32,091 bases of DNA from Chlamydiota bacterium. GTDB lineage: Bacteria > Chlamydiota > Chlamydiia > Chlamydiales > 2-12-FULL-49-11. The stretch spans positions 1 through 32,091 of the forward strand of contig CANJWO010000001.1 of assembly GCA_947478685.1 (NCBI GenBank), read 5' to 3'. Within the stretch, counting starts at the first letter, position 1. Every line of letters begins with the position of its first letter. Shown here piece by piece: positions 8,157 to 15,722 of the stretch. The notes beneath the pieces were generated by a model. That model saw nothing but the letters and a program-made list of their open reading frames with translations, was not told where the DNA came from and searched no databases. Made by a program: the position numbers and the translations under genes.

Positions 8157-9527
8157 CTAACCCAGCTCTGGCTCTAAAGCATTTTCCTTCTCTTGATCCA
8201 ATTCCTCTTGAACTCGCGATTTGATTGACCAAACTGGAAGTAAAAGAAGTACCATTAGGGCAGAACAGACACCTAAAACCACAAAAAACATGCCCCAGCC
8301 ATAATCCTGCGTAATTTTTCCAAATGGGAATCCTGCAGCCGCAGCTCCTGCATAACCAAACCAACCGATAAATCCAATCGCAGTCCCTGCAGCTTTCTTA
8401 TGTGAAAGCTCTGCTGCTGCAACACCCACTAACATTTGAGGTCCAAAAATAAAAAATCCAATTGAAAACATAGCAATTGAGGCAAATAGTACCCCACCAC
8501 TTGGTATATACCAAAGTCCGATTACACTTAAAATAACAAATATCCCAAATATAGCATTGATTGGCCCCCTTCTCCCCTGAAAGAGCTTATCTGAAAGCCA
8601 TCCTGAAGCTAGACATCCAAAAAATCCCCCAACCTCAAAACTAACAATACACGAGCCCGCTGCAATGAGCGAAAATTGTTTATGCTCAAATAAATAGAGT
8701 TGCCCCCAGTCATTAATTACAGTCCGAATGATATAAACAAAAAAGTAGGCAAGGGCAAGTATCCAAATATGCCGATTCTTTAAGACATATTTTAAAAGCA
8801 TCTCTTTTTGAGAGAGCTCCTTCTCCTCTTGATTTTTTGGACCAGGAACTGCCTCACCTCGAAATGTCTCAATTGTAGGAAGTCCAAGAGATTGAGGCGT
8901 ATCGCGAAGCCTATTAATTAAAAAAAATCCTACCAGTATACAGAGAACGCCAGGAATAACCATTGCCATCCGCCATCCCCAAAAACCGGCAACAAAGGCG
9001 ACAAGAATCGGAATTATAGCTCCACCCACATTATGTGATGTACTAGCTATTCCCCACCATGTACCCCTTTCAGATTGAGAGTACCAGTGCGTCAGTAACC
9101 TTGCACAAGGGGGCCAACCCCAACCCTGAAACCAGCCATTCAATCCCCAGAAAATCGCAAAAAACATAATGCTTGAAGTCATTCCAAAAAGAATATTGAA
9201 CACACCTGTCAAGACGAGTCCAACAGCCATAAAGTACCTAGGATTAGAGCGATCCGACATCATTCCGCTAATAAATTTACTTAGTCCATAGGATATGTAT
9301 AGTACGCTGCCCAAAATCCCGAGATCGGCTTTTGTGAACCCCATCTCCATAATCATGGCAGGCATTGCAAATGTAAAACTTTTTCTAGTAATATAAAAGA
9401 AGGCATACCCGATGTACATCGAATAAAAGATTCTCATCCTCCAGTACTTATAGCTTGATTTAATAAGCTCTGGATCTTTAATCTCTTCTTTGTAAGGCTC
9501 GTGTTCAAATATTTTGAACCAATTCAC
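8157..9527 (-). CDS. uhpC: Hexose-phosphate (glucose-6-phosphate) transporter UhpC, MFS/OPA family
   Basis: An organophosphate:phosphate antiporter of the major facilitator superfamily, 456 residues with about twelve membrane segments (for example IGYAFFYITRKSFTFAMPAM and GWFQGWGWPPCARLLTHWYS). Chlamydial UhpC imports host glucose-6-phosphate, the main carbon source. I choose a GTG start at 9527. It is preceded by AAAGG at good spacing and gives the N-terminus VNWFKIFEHEP and a length I recall for chlamydial homologues. The longer frame from the ATG at 9596 would translate through a TTGACA promoter element. It is first in a run with dnaE and the 732-residue secreted protein. The C-terminal tail is acidic (QEKENALEPELG). 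Confidence 0.9.
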   Translation of the reverse strand: MNWFKIFEHEPYKEEIKDPELIKSSYKYWRMRIFYSMYIGYAFFYITRKSFTFAMPAMIMEMGFTKADLGILGSVLYISYGLSKFISGMMSDRSNPRYFMAVGLVLTGVFNILFGMTSSIMFFAIFWGLNGWFQGWGWPPCARLLTHWYSQSERGTWWGIASTSHNVGGAIIPILVAFVAGFWGWRMAMVIPGVLCILVGFFLINRLRDTPQSLGLPTIETFRGEAVPGPKNQEEKELSQKEMLLKYVLKNRHIWILALAYFFVYIIRTVINDWGQLYLFEHKQFSLIAAGSCIVSFEVGGFFGCLASGWLSDKLFQGRRGPINAIFGIFVILSVIGLWYIPSGGVLFASIAMFSIGFFIFGPQMLVGVAAAELSHKKAAGTAIGFIGWFGYAGAAAAGFPFGKITQDYGWGMFFVVLGVCSALMVLLLLPVWSIKSRVQEELDQEKENALEPELG

Positions 9528-9559
9528 AAATCGTACCTTTTTATAGTATAGACATACAT

Positions 9560-9589
9560 AAATTATGAACCTTTTCTTAAGTTTGTCAA
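9560..9589 (-). promoter_or_regulatory. Predicted uhpC promoter
   Basis: On the minus strand a perfect -35 TTGACA (9584-9589) is followed after 18 bases by TAATTT (9560-9565). A start site near 9553 would leave a leader of roughly 25 bases carrying the AAAGG ribosome site before the GTG at 9527. A second -10-like TATACT lies closer to the gene (9545-9550), but its spacing to this -35 is too long. Confidence 0.55.
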
Positions 9590-9635
9590 GTCTCAATCTT
9601 CTTTACTTCTATATTTTTTCTTTTAATATAGTGCT

Positions 9636-10232
9636 ATGAGTAGCAATATTCCTGACAGCTTTGATAAAGCCGATCCACATAACCTCAAAGTAATACGGAT
9701 TGAGCCTGACATGAAGCACTTCATCCTCATTCCCTATAAGGGGCGTGAGATAAATTCAAATATGCTTACTAGGTTTACCCTTTTTTTATACCTTCAAGAA
9801 AAAATTCAAAAAATTCTTAACCCATCCGATAAACTAATACAAATAAAAGATCTCTTTACCACTCTAAATCAACTTAAACAGCTCTTGCAAACACTTATGA
9901 AAAACGACTCAAGTCAAGATAATTTATTTGCAGAAGCCCTTTCAAAAAACTGGCACCTAATTATAGATCATGCTGTAGATGCCTCCTATATTAAACCTTC
10001 CCCTCACTACCTCACAGAATTAAAAAAATTTATAAACACAATCCATAGCTATCCCGAAAATGACGACCATACCCTCGGCTACTACCTCACCGAATACGCC
10101 GGCGAAAGCTGGCTTCCCTTCCCCTTCATCCACATCCTCTACGCCCTCCATGAAAATGCCCTCCTCACCCCCTCCAAGTCAACTCTCTCCACCTGGATAA
10201 AAGAGATAGACAATATCATCTACTCTCAATAA
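9636..10232 (+). CDS. Hypothetical protein, lineage-specific
   Basis: A 198-residue protein I do not recognise. No signal peptide or membrane segment is apparent. It is mostly helical, with leucine/lysine-rich stretches (FTLFLYLQEKIQKIL, LNQLKQLLQTLMK), an acidic middle, and a tryptophan/tyrosine-containing tail (GYYLTEYAGESWLPFPFIHI). There is no clear Shine-Dalgarno site before the ATG at 9636; a -10-like TATAGT sits at 9627-9632, so translation could be almost leaderless or begin lower (next ATG at 9711). Base composition changes sharply inside the gene: about 10060-10200 is very rich in C on the coding strand, unlike the first two thirds. It is divergent from uhpC. It could be a secreted effector, but nothing proves it. 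Confidence 0.6.
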   Translation: MSSNIPDSFDKADPHNLKVIRIEPDMKHFILIPYKGREINSNMLTRFTLFLYLQEKIQKILNPSDKLIQIKDLFTTLNQLKQLLQTLMKNDSSQDNLFAEALSKNWHLIIDHAVDASYIKPSPHYLTELKKFINTIHSYPENDDHTLGYYLTEYAGESWLPFPFIHILYALHENALLTPSKSTLSTWIKEIDNIIYSQ

Positions 10233-10310
10233 TATTTTTAACGATTTGGATGTATAAATTAATGAAACTTAACGCTAAAATTATGAAAAATTAAACAGGA
10301 AATGTACTTA

Positions 10311-10778
10311 ATGGATGCTATTTGTAGAGATACTATAAAATTTTTTAAGGTTCTTAGCGATGACACTCTAGCTCTTTTACAGCCTTCTGAATTAGAGACC
10401 AAAGAGACTCAAGCAACAAGAATTACATCTGTTGCTCTAAAAATGGTTGGGATTACCCTTGCCATATTTACAACAATTGCTTTCTTAGCGTCACTTTCAT
10501 TATTAACAGGGAGCCTATCGGGCATTATTTTTCTCGGCTTAGCAATAACAACTTTTATTTCTAGTTATGATTGCATCAAAATAGGAACTAATATGAGTGA
10601 TGCAATGAAAATAGCCAGACCCTCTTTTCAATCCGGCATTGCCGCAAAGATCTCTCATGTCGCAACTGGTTTATATAATGTTTATAAAGCAGTCTCTTCA
10701 GAAGAAGCGACTAAAATGCCTTATTTTCTTAGTAATACACTCATTGCAAGACACCTTTATATACTCTTTTCAAATTAG
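10311..10778 (+). CDS. Small two-lobed membrane protein, candidate inclusion-membrane (Inc) protein
   Basis: A 155-residue protein with two hydrophobic segments separated by a very short turn (VGITLAIFTTIAFLASLSLL, then GIIFLGLAITTFISSY), at about residues 42-90, and polar ends without a cleavable signal. This bilobed core of roughly 40-50 residues is the hallmark of chlamydial Inc proteins, which are type III-secreted into the vacuole membrane. The assignment is by topology only. I prefer the second ATG (10311, MDAICRD) because AGGA at 10297-10300 is ten bases upstream of it but only one base from the first ATG at 10302. A strong hairpin follows the stop. The alternative is an ordinary small inner-membrane protein. 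Confidence 0.65.
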   Translation: MDAICRDTIKFFKVLSDDTLALLQPSELETKETQATRITSVALKMVGITLAIFTTIAFLASLSLLTGSLSGIIFLGLAITTFISSYDCIKIGTNMSDAMKIARPSFQSGIAAKISHVATGLYNVYKAVSSEEATKMPYFLSNTLIARHLYILFSN

Positions 10779-10787
10779 TTTTCCATT

Positions 10788-10826
10788 AATGAGGCCCGAA
10801 GTCCGGCTCAGGCCTCATTTCCTTTA
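10788..10826 (+). terminator. Hairpin terminator after the Inc-like gene
   Basis: A perfect 9-bp inverted repeat, AATGAGGCC (10788-10796) and GGCCTCATT (10811-10819), has a 14-base loop and a following TTCCTTT. It lies 10 bases after the stop of the membrane-protein gene and separates it from hisS. Confidence 0.7.
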
Positions 10827-10833
10827 AATTAAA

Positions 10834-10863
10834 TTCACTTTAAAATATCCGATTTGCTATCCT
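10834..10863 (+). promoter_or_regulatory. Possible hisS promoter giving a near-leaderless mRNA
   Basis: TTCACT (10834-10839) and TATCCT (10858-10863) are separated by 18 bases. The hisS ATG begins only 7 bases after the -10-like box, so a transcript from here would have almost no leader. This fits the absence of a Shine-Dalgarno motif before hisS. Both boxes are imperfect. Confidence 0.35.
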
Positions 10864-10870
10864 TGAAGCC

Positions 10871-12133
10871 ATGTTTCAGAGAGTGAAAGGATCGTACGAT
10901 ATTGTTCCAAATAGTGAGGAACGCTGGAAGGAGAGTGGTGCATGGCAATATTTTGAAGCCAAGGCACGCTTGCTATCGAGCATTTATGGATTTCAGGAAA
11001 TCCGGACTCCTATATTTGAACATACCGAACTTTTTGTTAGGGGTATTGGCGAGGCTGATGCCGTTACAAAAGAGATGTACACCTTTTTAGATAAGGGCGA
11101 AAGGTCGCTCTCATTAAGACCTGAATTGACAGCTTCAATTGTCCGGGCATTTATAGAAAATAGTCTACAGAACAAAGAGTGTGATAGATTTTTTTATATG
11201 GGCCCCTGCTTCCGATATGATCGGATGCAAAAAGGGCGCTATCGCCAGTTTCATCAATTTGGCGTCGAATTATTCGGGCCAAAAGATCCCTATCTGGATG
11301 TAGAGACAATCTATTTTCTTTTACAACTATATAAAAGCCTTGGACTTTCAAAAATTTCTTTAAAGATTAATTCTATAGGCGACAAAGAAATTAGAGAAGA
11401 ATTTGGAAAGGCGCTACAGAGTTATTTTGCCCCCTTTGCAAAAGAACTCTCTCCTGACAGTCAGAGGAGATTAATAACAAATCCCCTAAGAATTCTTGAT
11501 TCTAAAGAAGAGTGCGATCAAGCCTTTGCAAAAAACGCTCCAGCCATCGCTGAGTTCTTAACACCGTACAGACGGACTTTTTTTGAAGATGTACTAAAGG
11601 GGCTAACCGGACTAAATATCCCCTACGTAATTGATCCCACCCTAGTTCGGGGACTTGACTACTACTGTGATACAGTCTTTGAAGTGATTTCGACAAGTGA
11701 TACTGGGGCTCAAAATGCTCTTGGCGGCGGCGGTCGCTATGATGGACTAATGAAAATATTGGGAGGACCAGATCTCCCCGGTTTTGGATTTGCAACAGGA
11801 ATTGAGCGCATTCTCCAGAGCATGATTACAGAAAATTCCTTACCTGAAGAAACAGATGGTCCAACCTACTATTTTATCCCTCTCTCTCCCGCGAGCAAGG
11901 AGCTCTCATTTTCCTTAATGACCTCTCTTCGCGATCAAGGAAAGAGCGCTCTTTTAAACGCAAAAAACTATAATCTTAAAAAAGGGCTTGCACTGGGCTC
12001 GAATCTCCACGCAAAATATGCTGTTCTTATCGGCGATGAAGAGATAGGTTCTCAAATTGTAACAGTAAAATGTCTTGCAACACGAGAAGAAAAAAAAGTT
12101 CGTATCGACGACTTTCTAGGTATATTGGTATAA
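10871..12133 (+). CDS. hisS: Histidyl-tRNA synthetase
   Basis: A class II synthetase that charges tRNA-His, 420 residues, typical of bacterial HisRS. Motif 1 is visible (EIRTPIFEHTELF), motif 2 with its arginine (FFYMGPCFRYDRMQKGRYRQF), and the histidine-binding signature LVRGLDYYCDTVFEV near residue 257. The glycine-rich GGGGRYDGLMKILGG and motif 3 (GFGFATGIERIL) follow, then a C-terminal anticodon-binding domain ending DDFLGILV. The start gives the expected MFQRVKGSYDIVP N-terminus but has no visible Shine-Dalgarno sequence. Its TAA directly abuts the aspS ATG without an intervening base, so the two synthetases are very likely cotranscribed, as in other chlamydiae. Confidence 0.96.
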   Translation: MFQRVKGSYDIVPNSEERWKESGAWQYFEAKARLLSSIYGFQEIRTPIFEHTELFVRGIGEADAVTKEMYTFLDKGERSLSLRPELTASIVRAFIENSLQNKECDRFFYMGPCFRYDRMQKGRYRQFHQFGVELFGPKDPYLDVETIYFLLQLYKSLGLSKISLKINSIGDKEIREEFGKALQSYFAPFAKELSPDSQRRLITNPLRILDSKEECDQAFAKNAPAIAEFLTPYRRTFFEDVLKGLTGLNIPYVIDPTLVRGLDYYCDTVFEVISTSDTGAQNALGGGGRYDGLMKILGGPDLPGFGFATGIERILQSMITENSLPEETDGPTYYFIPLSPASKELSFSLMTSLRDQGKSALLNAKNYNLKKGLALGSNLHAKYAVLIGDEEIGSQIVTVKCLATREEKKVRIDDFLGILV

Positions 12134-13909
12134 ATGTATAAAACTTCAATGCGTACACACACTGCTGGAGAATTAAGGCAGAGACATTCAGGCGATCAGG
12201 TAACCCTATGTGGCTGGGTAGACAGAAGACGCGATCATGGCGGCCTTATTTTTATCGATCTTCGAGATAGATATGGACTAACACAGCTTGTGTTTGACCC
12301 AGAAATAGATGCCATTGCTCATAAGGAAGCCGAAGAACTTCGCGGTGAATGGTCTATAACAATTTCAGGAAAAGTTCGCTCCCGTGCACCGGGAATGTCA
12401 AATCCAAAAATACTCTCTGGCGAAATTGAAATTGAGGTGACAAAGCTTATCATCCTCTCAAAATCAAAAACTCCCCCATTTTCTATCTCCGATGAGACAA
12501 GCGAGGTTGGGGAAGATTTGCGTCTAACATACCGTTATCTTGACATTCGAAGAGGAACTATTCTAAATCATCTTGTTATGCGTCATAAACTGACAATGAC
12601 AATTAGAAAATTTTTTGATCGTCATGGGTTCACAGATGTCGAGACCCCTATTTTAACAAAATCTACTCCAGAAGGGGCTAGAGACTATATTGTTCCTTCG
12701 AGAGTACATCATGGGATGTTTTACGCCCTCCCTCAATCACCCCAAATTTTTAAACAACTTCTTATGATCTCGGGCCTTGACAGATACTACCAAATTGCTC
12801 GATGTTTTAGAGATGAGGACTTAAGAGCTGACCGTCAGCCTGAATTTACACAAGTCGATGTAGAAATGAGTTATATTGATCAGGAAGACATCATTAAGTT
12901 AATGGAGACACTCGTCCAAGAAATATTTAAAGAGTGTCTAAATATTGACGTTCCACAAACATTTCGTAAAATGACCTATGCAGAAGCCACCGAGAGATAT
13001 GGAAGTGATAAGCCCGATTTACGATTTGGATTAGATTTAATACGGATGGATGACATTGCTAAAAATTGTGATTTTACTGTCTTTAAAGAGGTAATAGAAC
13101 ATGGCGGCTGCGTAAAAGCAATAAAAATTCCGGGCGGCGCAAGCTCTATTTCACGTAAAGACATTGAAGACTTTACTACATTTGTCAGCACCTTTGGCCT
13201 TCGGGGACTTGCTTGGATGAAGTACACCGAAGAAGGTTTGTCTTCAAATATTGTGAAATTTTTCACTGACACCCTTCAAAAAGAGATTAAAGAAAAAGCA
13301 GACTTACACCCGGGCGATCTTATCTTTTTTGCAGCAGCAGACACAAGTACTGTCAATCAAGCCTTCGATCATTTAAGACGGCATATTGGGGCAAAATTAG
13401 GTCTAATGAACCCAGATCATTTCGAATTTCTTTGGGTCGTCGACTTCCCCCTCTTCGAACTTAACCCCGAAACGAAACAAATATCAAGCGTTCATCACCC
13501 CTTTACCTCTCCTATGACTGAAGATATCCCCCTTCTCACAAGCGAACCCCTTAAAGTTAGAGCTAAAGCATACGACCTTATTCTCAACGGATCAGAGCTC
13601 GGCGGCGGCTCAATTCGTATTCACGATCAAAATTTGCAAAGAAAAATTTTTGAACTTCTTCGCCTCTCCCCAGATGATATCGAAACTAAATTTGGATTTT
13701 TCATCAAAGCCCTCCAATATGGCACCCCTCCTCATGGAGGCTTGGCCTTTGGACTTGACCGCATTGCTATGCTTCTAACAAAATCGCCCTCAATACGCGA
13801 TGTCATCGCCTTCCCAAAAACACAAAAAGCTTCCGACCTTATGGTCGAATGCCCCTCATCCGTCTCTCTCGAGCAGCTTCGAGATCTGGCTATTTCCCTT
13901 ACAAAATAA
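12134..13909 (+). CDS. aspS: Aspartyl-tRNA synthetase, bacterial type, probably non-discriminating
   Basis: A class II synthetase of 591 residues. An N-terminal OB-fold anticodon domain (VTLCGWVDRRRDHGG) is followed by the catalytic core (FRDEDLRADRQPEFTQVDVE, about residues 225-245), the bacterial GAD insertion (about 290-420), VHHPFTSP, and motif 3 (GLAFGLDRIAML). His35 and Gly87 sit where the His31/Gly83 pair of non-discriminating AspRS is found (offset by four). The enzyme therefore probably also makes Asp-tRNA-Asn for GatCAB to amidate. The ATG at 12134 touches the hisS stop. The ATG at 12149 would give the more usual MRTH opening; neither has a clear ribosome site. Confidence 0.96.
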   Translation: MYKTSMRTHTAGELRQRHSGDQVTLCGWVDRRRDHGGLIFIDLRDRYGLTQLVFDPEIDAIAHKEAEELRGEWSITISGKVRSRAPGMSNPKILSGEIEIEVTKLIILSKSKTPPFSISDETSEVGEDLRLTYRYLDIRRGTILNHLVMRHKLTMTIRKFFDRHGFTDVETPILTKSTPEGARDYIVPSRVHHGMFYALPQSPQIFKQLLMISGLDRYYQIARCFRDEDLRADRQPEFTQVDVEMSYIDQEDIIKLMETLVQEIFKECLNIDVPQTFRKMTYAEATERYGSDKPDLRFGLDLIRMDDIAKNCDFTVFKEVIEHGGCVKAIKIPGGASSISRKDIEDFTTFVSTFGLRGLAWMKYTEEGLSSNIVKFFTDTLQKEIKEKADLHPGDLIFFAAADTSTVNQAFDHLRRHIGAKLGLMNPDHFEFLWVVDFPLFELNPETKQISSVHHPFTSPMTEDIPLLTSEPLKVRAKAYDLILNGSELGGGSIRIHDQNLQRKIFELLRLSPDDIETKFGFFIKALQYGTPPHGGLAFGLDRIAMLLTKSPSIRDVIAFPKTQKASDLMVECPSSVSLEQLRDLAISLTK

Positions 13910-13917
13910 GTGGCGAG

Positions 13918-13951
13918 AAAAGACTGGAAGGGCTAAAGTGGTCTTTTACAA
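13918..13951 (+). terminator. Weak hairpin between aspS and the FKBP gene
   Basis: AAAAGAC (13918-13924) pairs with GTCTTTT (13941-13947), giving a 7-bp stem with a 16-base loop and a terminal T-run. It could partly terminate transcription after aspS. It ends just before the AAGGAG ribosome site of the next gene. Confidence 0.35.
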
Positions 13952-13961
13952 GGAGAACAAA

Positions 13962-14753
13962 ATGATAAAAATTATTTCTTTACTAGCCTTGCCTTTAGCC
14001 CTTTCAGTCGGTGTTTTAGCTGCTGAACCTAAAGCGCAGGCTGCACTATTAGAGCCTACAAAATCCTTGGAAACAGCGCCTGGGGATCTAGCAAAAGTTT
14101 CAAAAGCATTTGGTCATATGATTGGTCAAAACTTAGAATCTCTTGGACTTGAGTTTGACATGAAAGAAGTAATGCAAGGAATTCAAGATTGCGTCAATGG
14201 CATACAACCTCCGATGACAGAAGCAGAATGCATTCAAGCTATCTCTTTAATTCAAGAGAATGCCTTTCAAAAACAATCCCAAGACAACCTAAAAAAAGCT
14301 GAAGAGTTTTTAGCAAAAAACAAGTCAACTAGTGGTGTTGTCGAAGTTGAATCAGGTAAATTACAATATATGGTATTACAAGCTGGAACAGGCAAAGAGG
14401 TAGAGCCTACCTTCTCTCCAATCATTCGTTATACAGGCAAATTCATCGACGGAAAAGTCTTTGGAGAATCCCGTGAAGACGAAGTGATCTCTCTTGAAGA
14501 GACTATTGTTGGATTTCAGAAAGGTATCGTAGGAATGAAAGAAGGGGAAAAGAGAAGAATTTTCGTTCACCCTGATTGCGGCTACGGAACAACTGGATTT
14601 CTTCCACCAAGCTCACTTTTAACATTTGATATCGAAATTATTAAAGCAAATGCACCAAAAACCGATGACGCCACAATCTCTTCTACTACCTCAATGCACG
14701 ATCACGCATCTGAAATTGCCTCAATCGACCTCCCACAAACAAAAACCCGCTAA
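13962..14753 (+). CDS. mip: Exported FKBP-type peptidyl-prolyl isomerase (Mip-like)
   Basis: A 263-residue PPIase. The start at 13962 is set by AAGGAG (13950-13955) six bases upstream; a longer frame beginning inside aspS is rejected. A signal peptide (IKIISLLALPLALSVGVLAA, cut before EPKA) is followed by a helical dimerisation region (FGHMIGQNLESLGLEFDMKE) as in Mip/FkpA. The C-terminal FKBP domain (about residues 130-235) contains IIRYTGKFIDGKVF, GFQKGIVGMKEGEKRRIFVH, CGYGTTGF and SLLTFDIEII. The tail is Ser/Thr-rich and ends in TKTR. Unlike the lipoprotein Mip I recall from C. trachomatis, there is no cysteine at the cleavage site, so this one should be soluble in the periplasm. It probably assists folding of exported proteins. 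Confidence 0.93.
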   Translation: MIKIISLLALPLALSVGVLAAEPKAQAALLEPTKSLETAPGDLAKVSKAFGHMIGQNLESLGLEFDMKEVMQGIQDCVNGIQPPMTEAECIQAISLIQENAFQKQSQDNLKKAEEFLAKNKSTSGVVEVESGKLQYMVLQAGTGKEVEPTFSPIIRYTGKFIDGKVFGESREDEVISLEETIVGFQKGIVGMKEGEKRRIFVHPDCGYGTTGFLPPSSLLTFDIEIIKANAPKTDDATISSTTSMHDHASEIASIDLPQTKTR

Positions 14754-14780
14754 GTCATAAGAAAATAAAATAAGAATATC

Positions 14781-14860
14781 ACCACAGAGATCACAGAGAA
14801 CACCGAGAAAAAAATAATTTGCGCGTTAGCGCCTCTGTGGTCTCTGTGCTCTCTAGTGAG
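14781..14860. repeat. Dispersed hairpin repeat, copy 2
   Basis: The left arm ACCACAGAGATCACAGAGAA (from 14781) and the right arm CCTCTGTGGTCTCTGTG (from 14832) are imperfect inverted repeats. They flank a central GCGCGTTAGCGC (14821-14832) that is nearly the same as the centre of the 23423 copy. Each arm is built from a 9-base CACAGAGAN unit. The copy fills the gap between the FKBP gene and trmL. Confidence 0.8.
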
Positions 14861-14923
14861 CATAGCGAACGGGTGGTTAGAATATTTTTCTTAGACTTAT
14901 TTGCATAACTTGTTAAATCAAAT

Positions 14924-15376
14924 ATGAAAATTATATTGTATCAGCCAGATATTCCGCAAAATACCGGAAATGTTGTAAGAACATGCAGCGTAACACGCAC
15001 ATCTTTAACCCTCGTACGCCCGCTCGGTTTTAGCATTTCTAGCAGACACCTAAAAAGAGCAGGCCTCGACTACTGGGATGAAGTAAAAATTGATTTAGTC
15101 GATAATCTTGTGGAATTATTAGAAAAAGAGACAAAGCCGTTTTACTTTTTCTCCAGCAAAGTTGATAGACCCTATACAGAAGCCTCCTATACAGCTGACT
15201 CTATCCTAATTTTCGGATCTGAAACAGCCGGACTACCAAATATTTTTTTTGAAAGGTGGCCTGAGAAATTTTATACTATCCCAATGGCCTCAAATGCTCG
15301 CTGTCTTAACCTTTCAAATTCGGTCTCAATTGTCCTCTTTGAAGGCTTAAGACAGCAACACTTTACTTTTGTCTGA
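14924..15376 (+). CDS. trmL: tRNA (cytidine/uridine-34 2'-O)-methyltransferase, TrmL/SpoU family
   Basis: A 150-residue SPOUT methyltransferase. TrmL uses S-adenosylmethionine to 2'-O-methylate the wobble base of certain leucine tRNAs. Family motifs are clear: the N-terminal YQPDIPQNTGNVVRTC, the knot loop LIFGSETAGLP, and the C-terminal IPMASNARCLNLSNSVSIVL. The length matches stand-alone TrmL. There is no strong ribosome site; a weak TTAGAC/TTAAAT pair (14891-14918) lies just before the ATG. The 3' end overlaps the convergent trxA gene by 14 bases. The usual serine after the NAR arginine is cysteine here, a mild variation. Confidence 0.92.
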   Translation: MKIILYQPDIPQNTGNVVRTCSVTRTSLTLVRPLGFSISSRHLKRAGLDYWDEVKIDLVDNLVELLEKETKPFYFFSSKVDRPYTEASYTADSILIFGSETAGLPNIFFERWPEKFYTIPMASNARCLNLSNSVSIVLFEGLRQQHFTFV

Positions 15377-15692
15377 TTTTTGCAATCATTGATTTAATTG
15401 TCTCTTTGTCTTGAAGACCAACAAAGGCATCTACTCTTTTTCCACCGAAGAAAAAGACGATTGTAGGGATAGACATAACTACCTGTTGCATAAGAAACTC
15501 TCTAGCTTCTTCTTTATCCACATCGACCTTATAGATTTCATACTCGCCATTTGCTTCTCTTTCCAATTCATCAAGAATCGGTGATATTTGCTTGCATGGC
15601 CCACACCATTCAGCATAAAAATCGATTAAAATCAAATTTCCTGCTTGAATTTTCTCTTGCAATTCTACTGATGTCACTTCTTGTACAGTCAT
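15363..15692 (-). CDS. trxA: Thioredoxin
   Basis: A 109-residue disulfide reductase with the active site WCGPCK at residues 29-34 and the conserved cis-proline region SIPTIVFFFGGK. There is no signal peptide, so it is cytoplasmic. A strong AAGGAG ribosome site (complement of 15699-15704) lies six bases before the ATG. It is 30 bases downstream of the cmk/plsC stop and may be read from that operon or from its own promoter. It overlaps trmL tail to tail. Confidence 0.96.
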   Translation of the reverse strand: MTVQEVTSVELQEKIQAGNLILIDFYAEWCGPCKQISPILDELEREANGEYEIYKVDVDKEEAREFLMQQVVMSIPTIVFFFGGKRVDAFVGLQDKETIKSMIAKIRQK

Positions 15693-15722
15693 GATCTTCT
15701 CCTTAAATTATTACGTTAAATT

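Noticed and set aside
8152..8364. 70-codon minus-strand frame overlapping the uhpC end
   Set aside because: It is an alternate frame of uhpC; its Cys/Arg/Trp-rich product has no domain and no ribosome site.
11502..11795. 97-codon minus-strand frame inside hisS
   Set aside because: It is antisense to conserved hisS motifs, and its composition reflects the HisRS coding sequence.
13800..13961. Long N-terminal extension of the FKBP gene reaching back into aspS
   Set aside because: It overlaps the aspS 3' end in another frame, while a strong AAGGAG site and a signal peptide place the start at 13962.
14821..14832. A riboswitch or attenuator before trmL
   Set aside because: The same arm and centre sequence appears after secDF, so it is better explained as a dispersed repeat.
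15363..15376. Sequencing error causing the trmL/trxA overlap
   Set aside because: Both C-termini look complete for their families, so a real 14-base tail-to-tail overlap is more likely.
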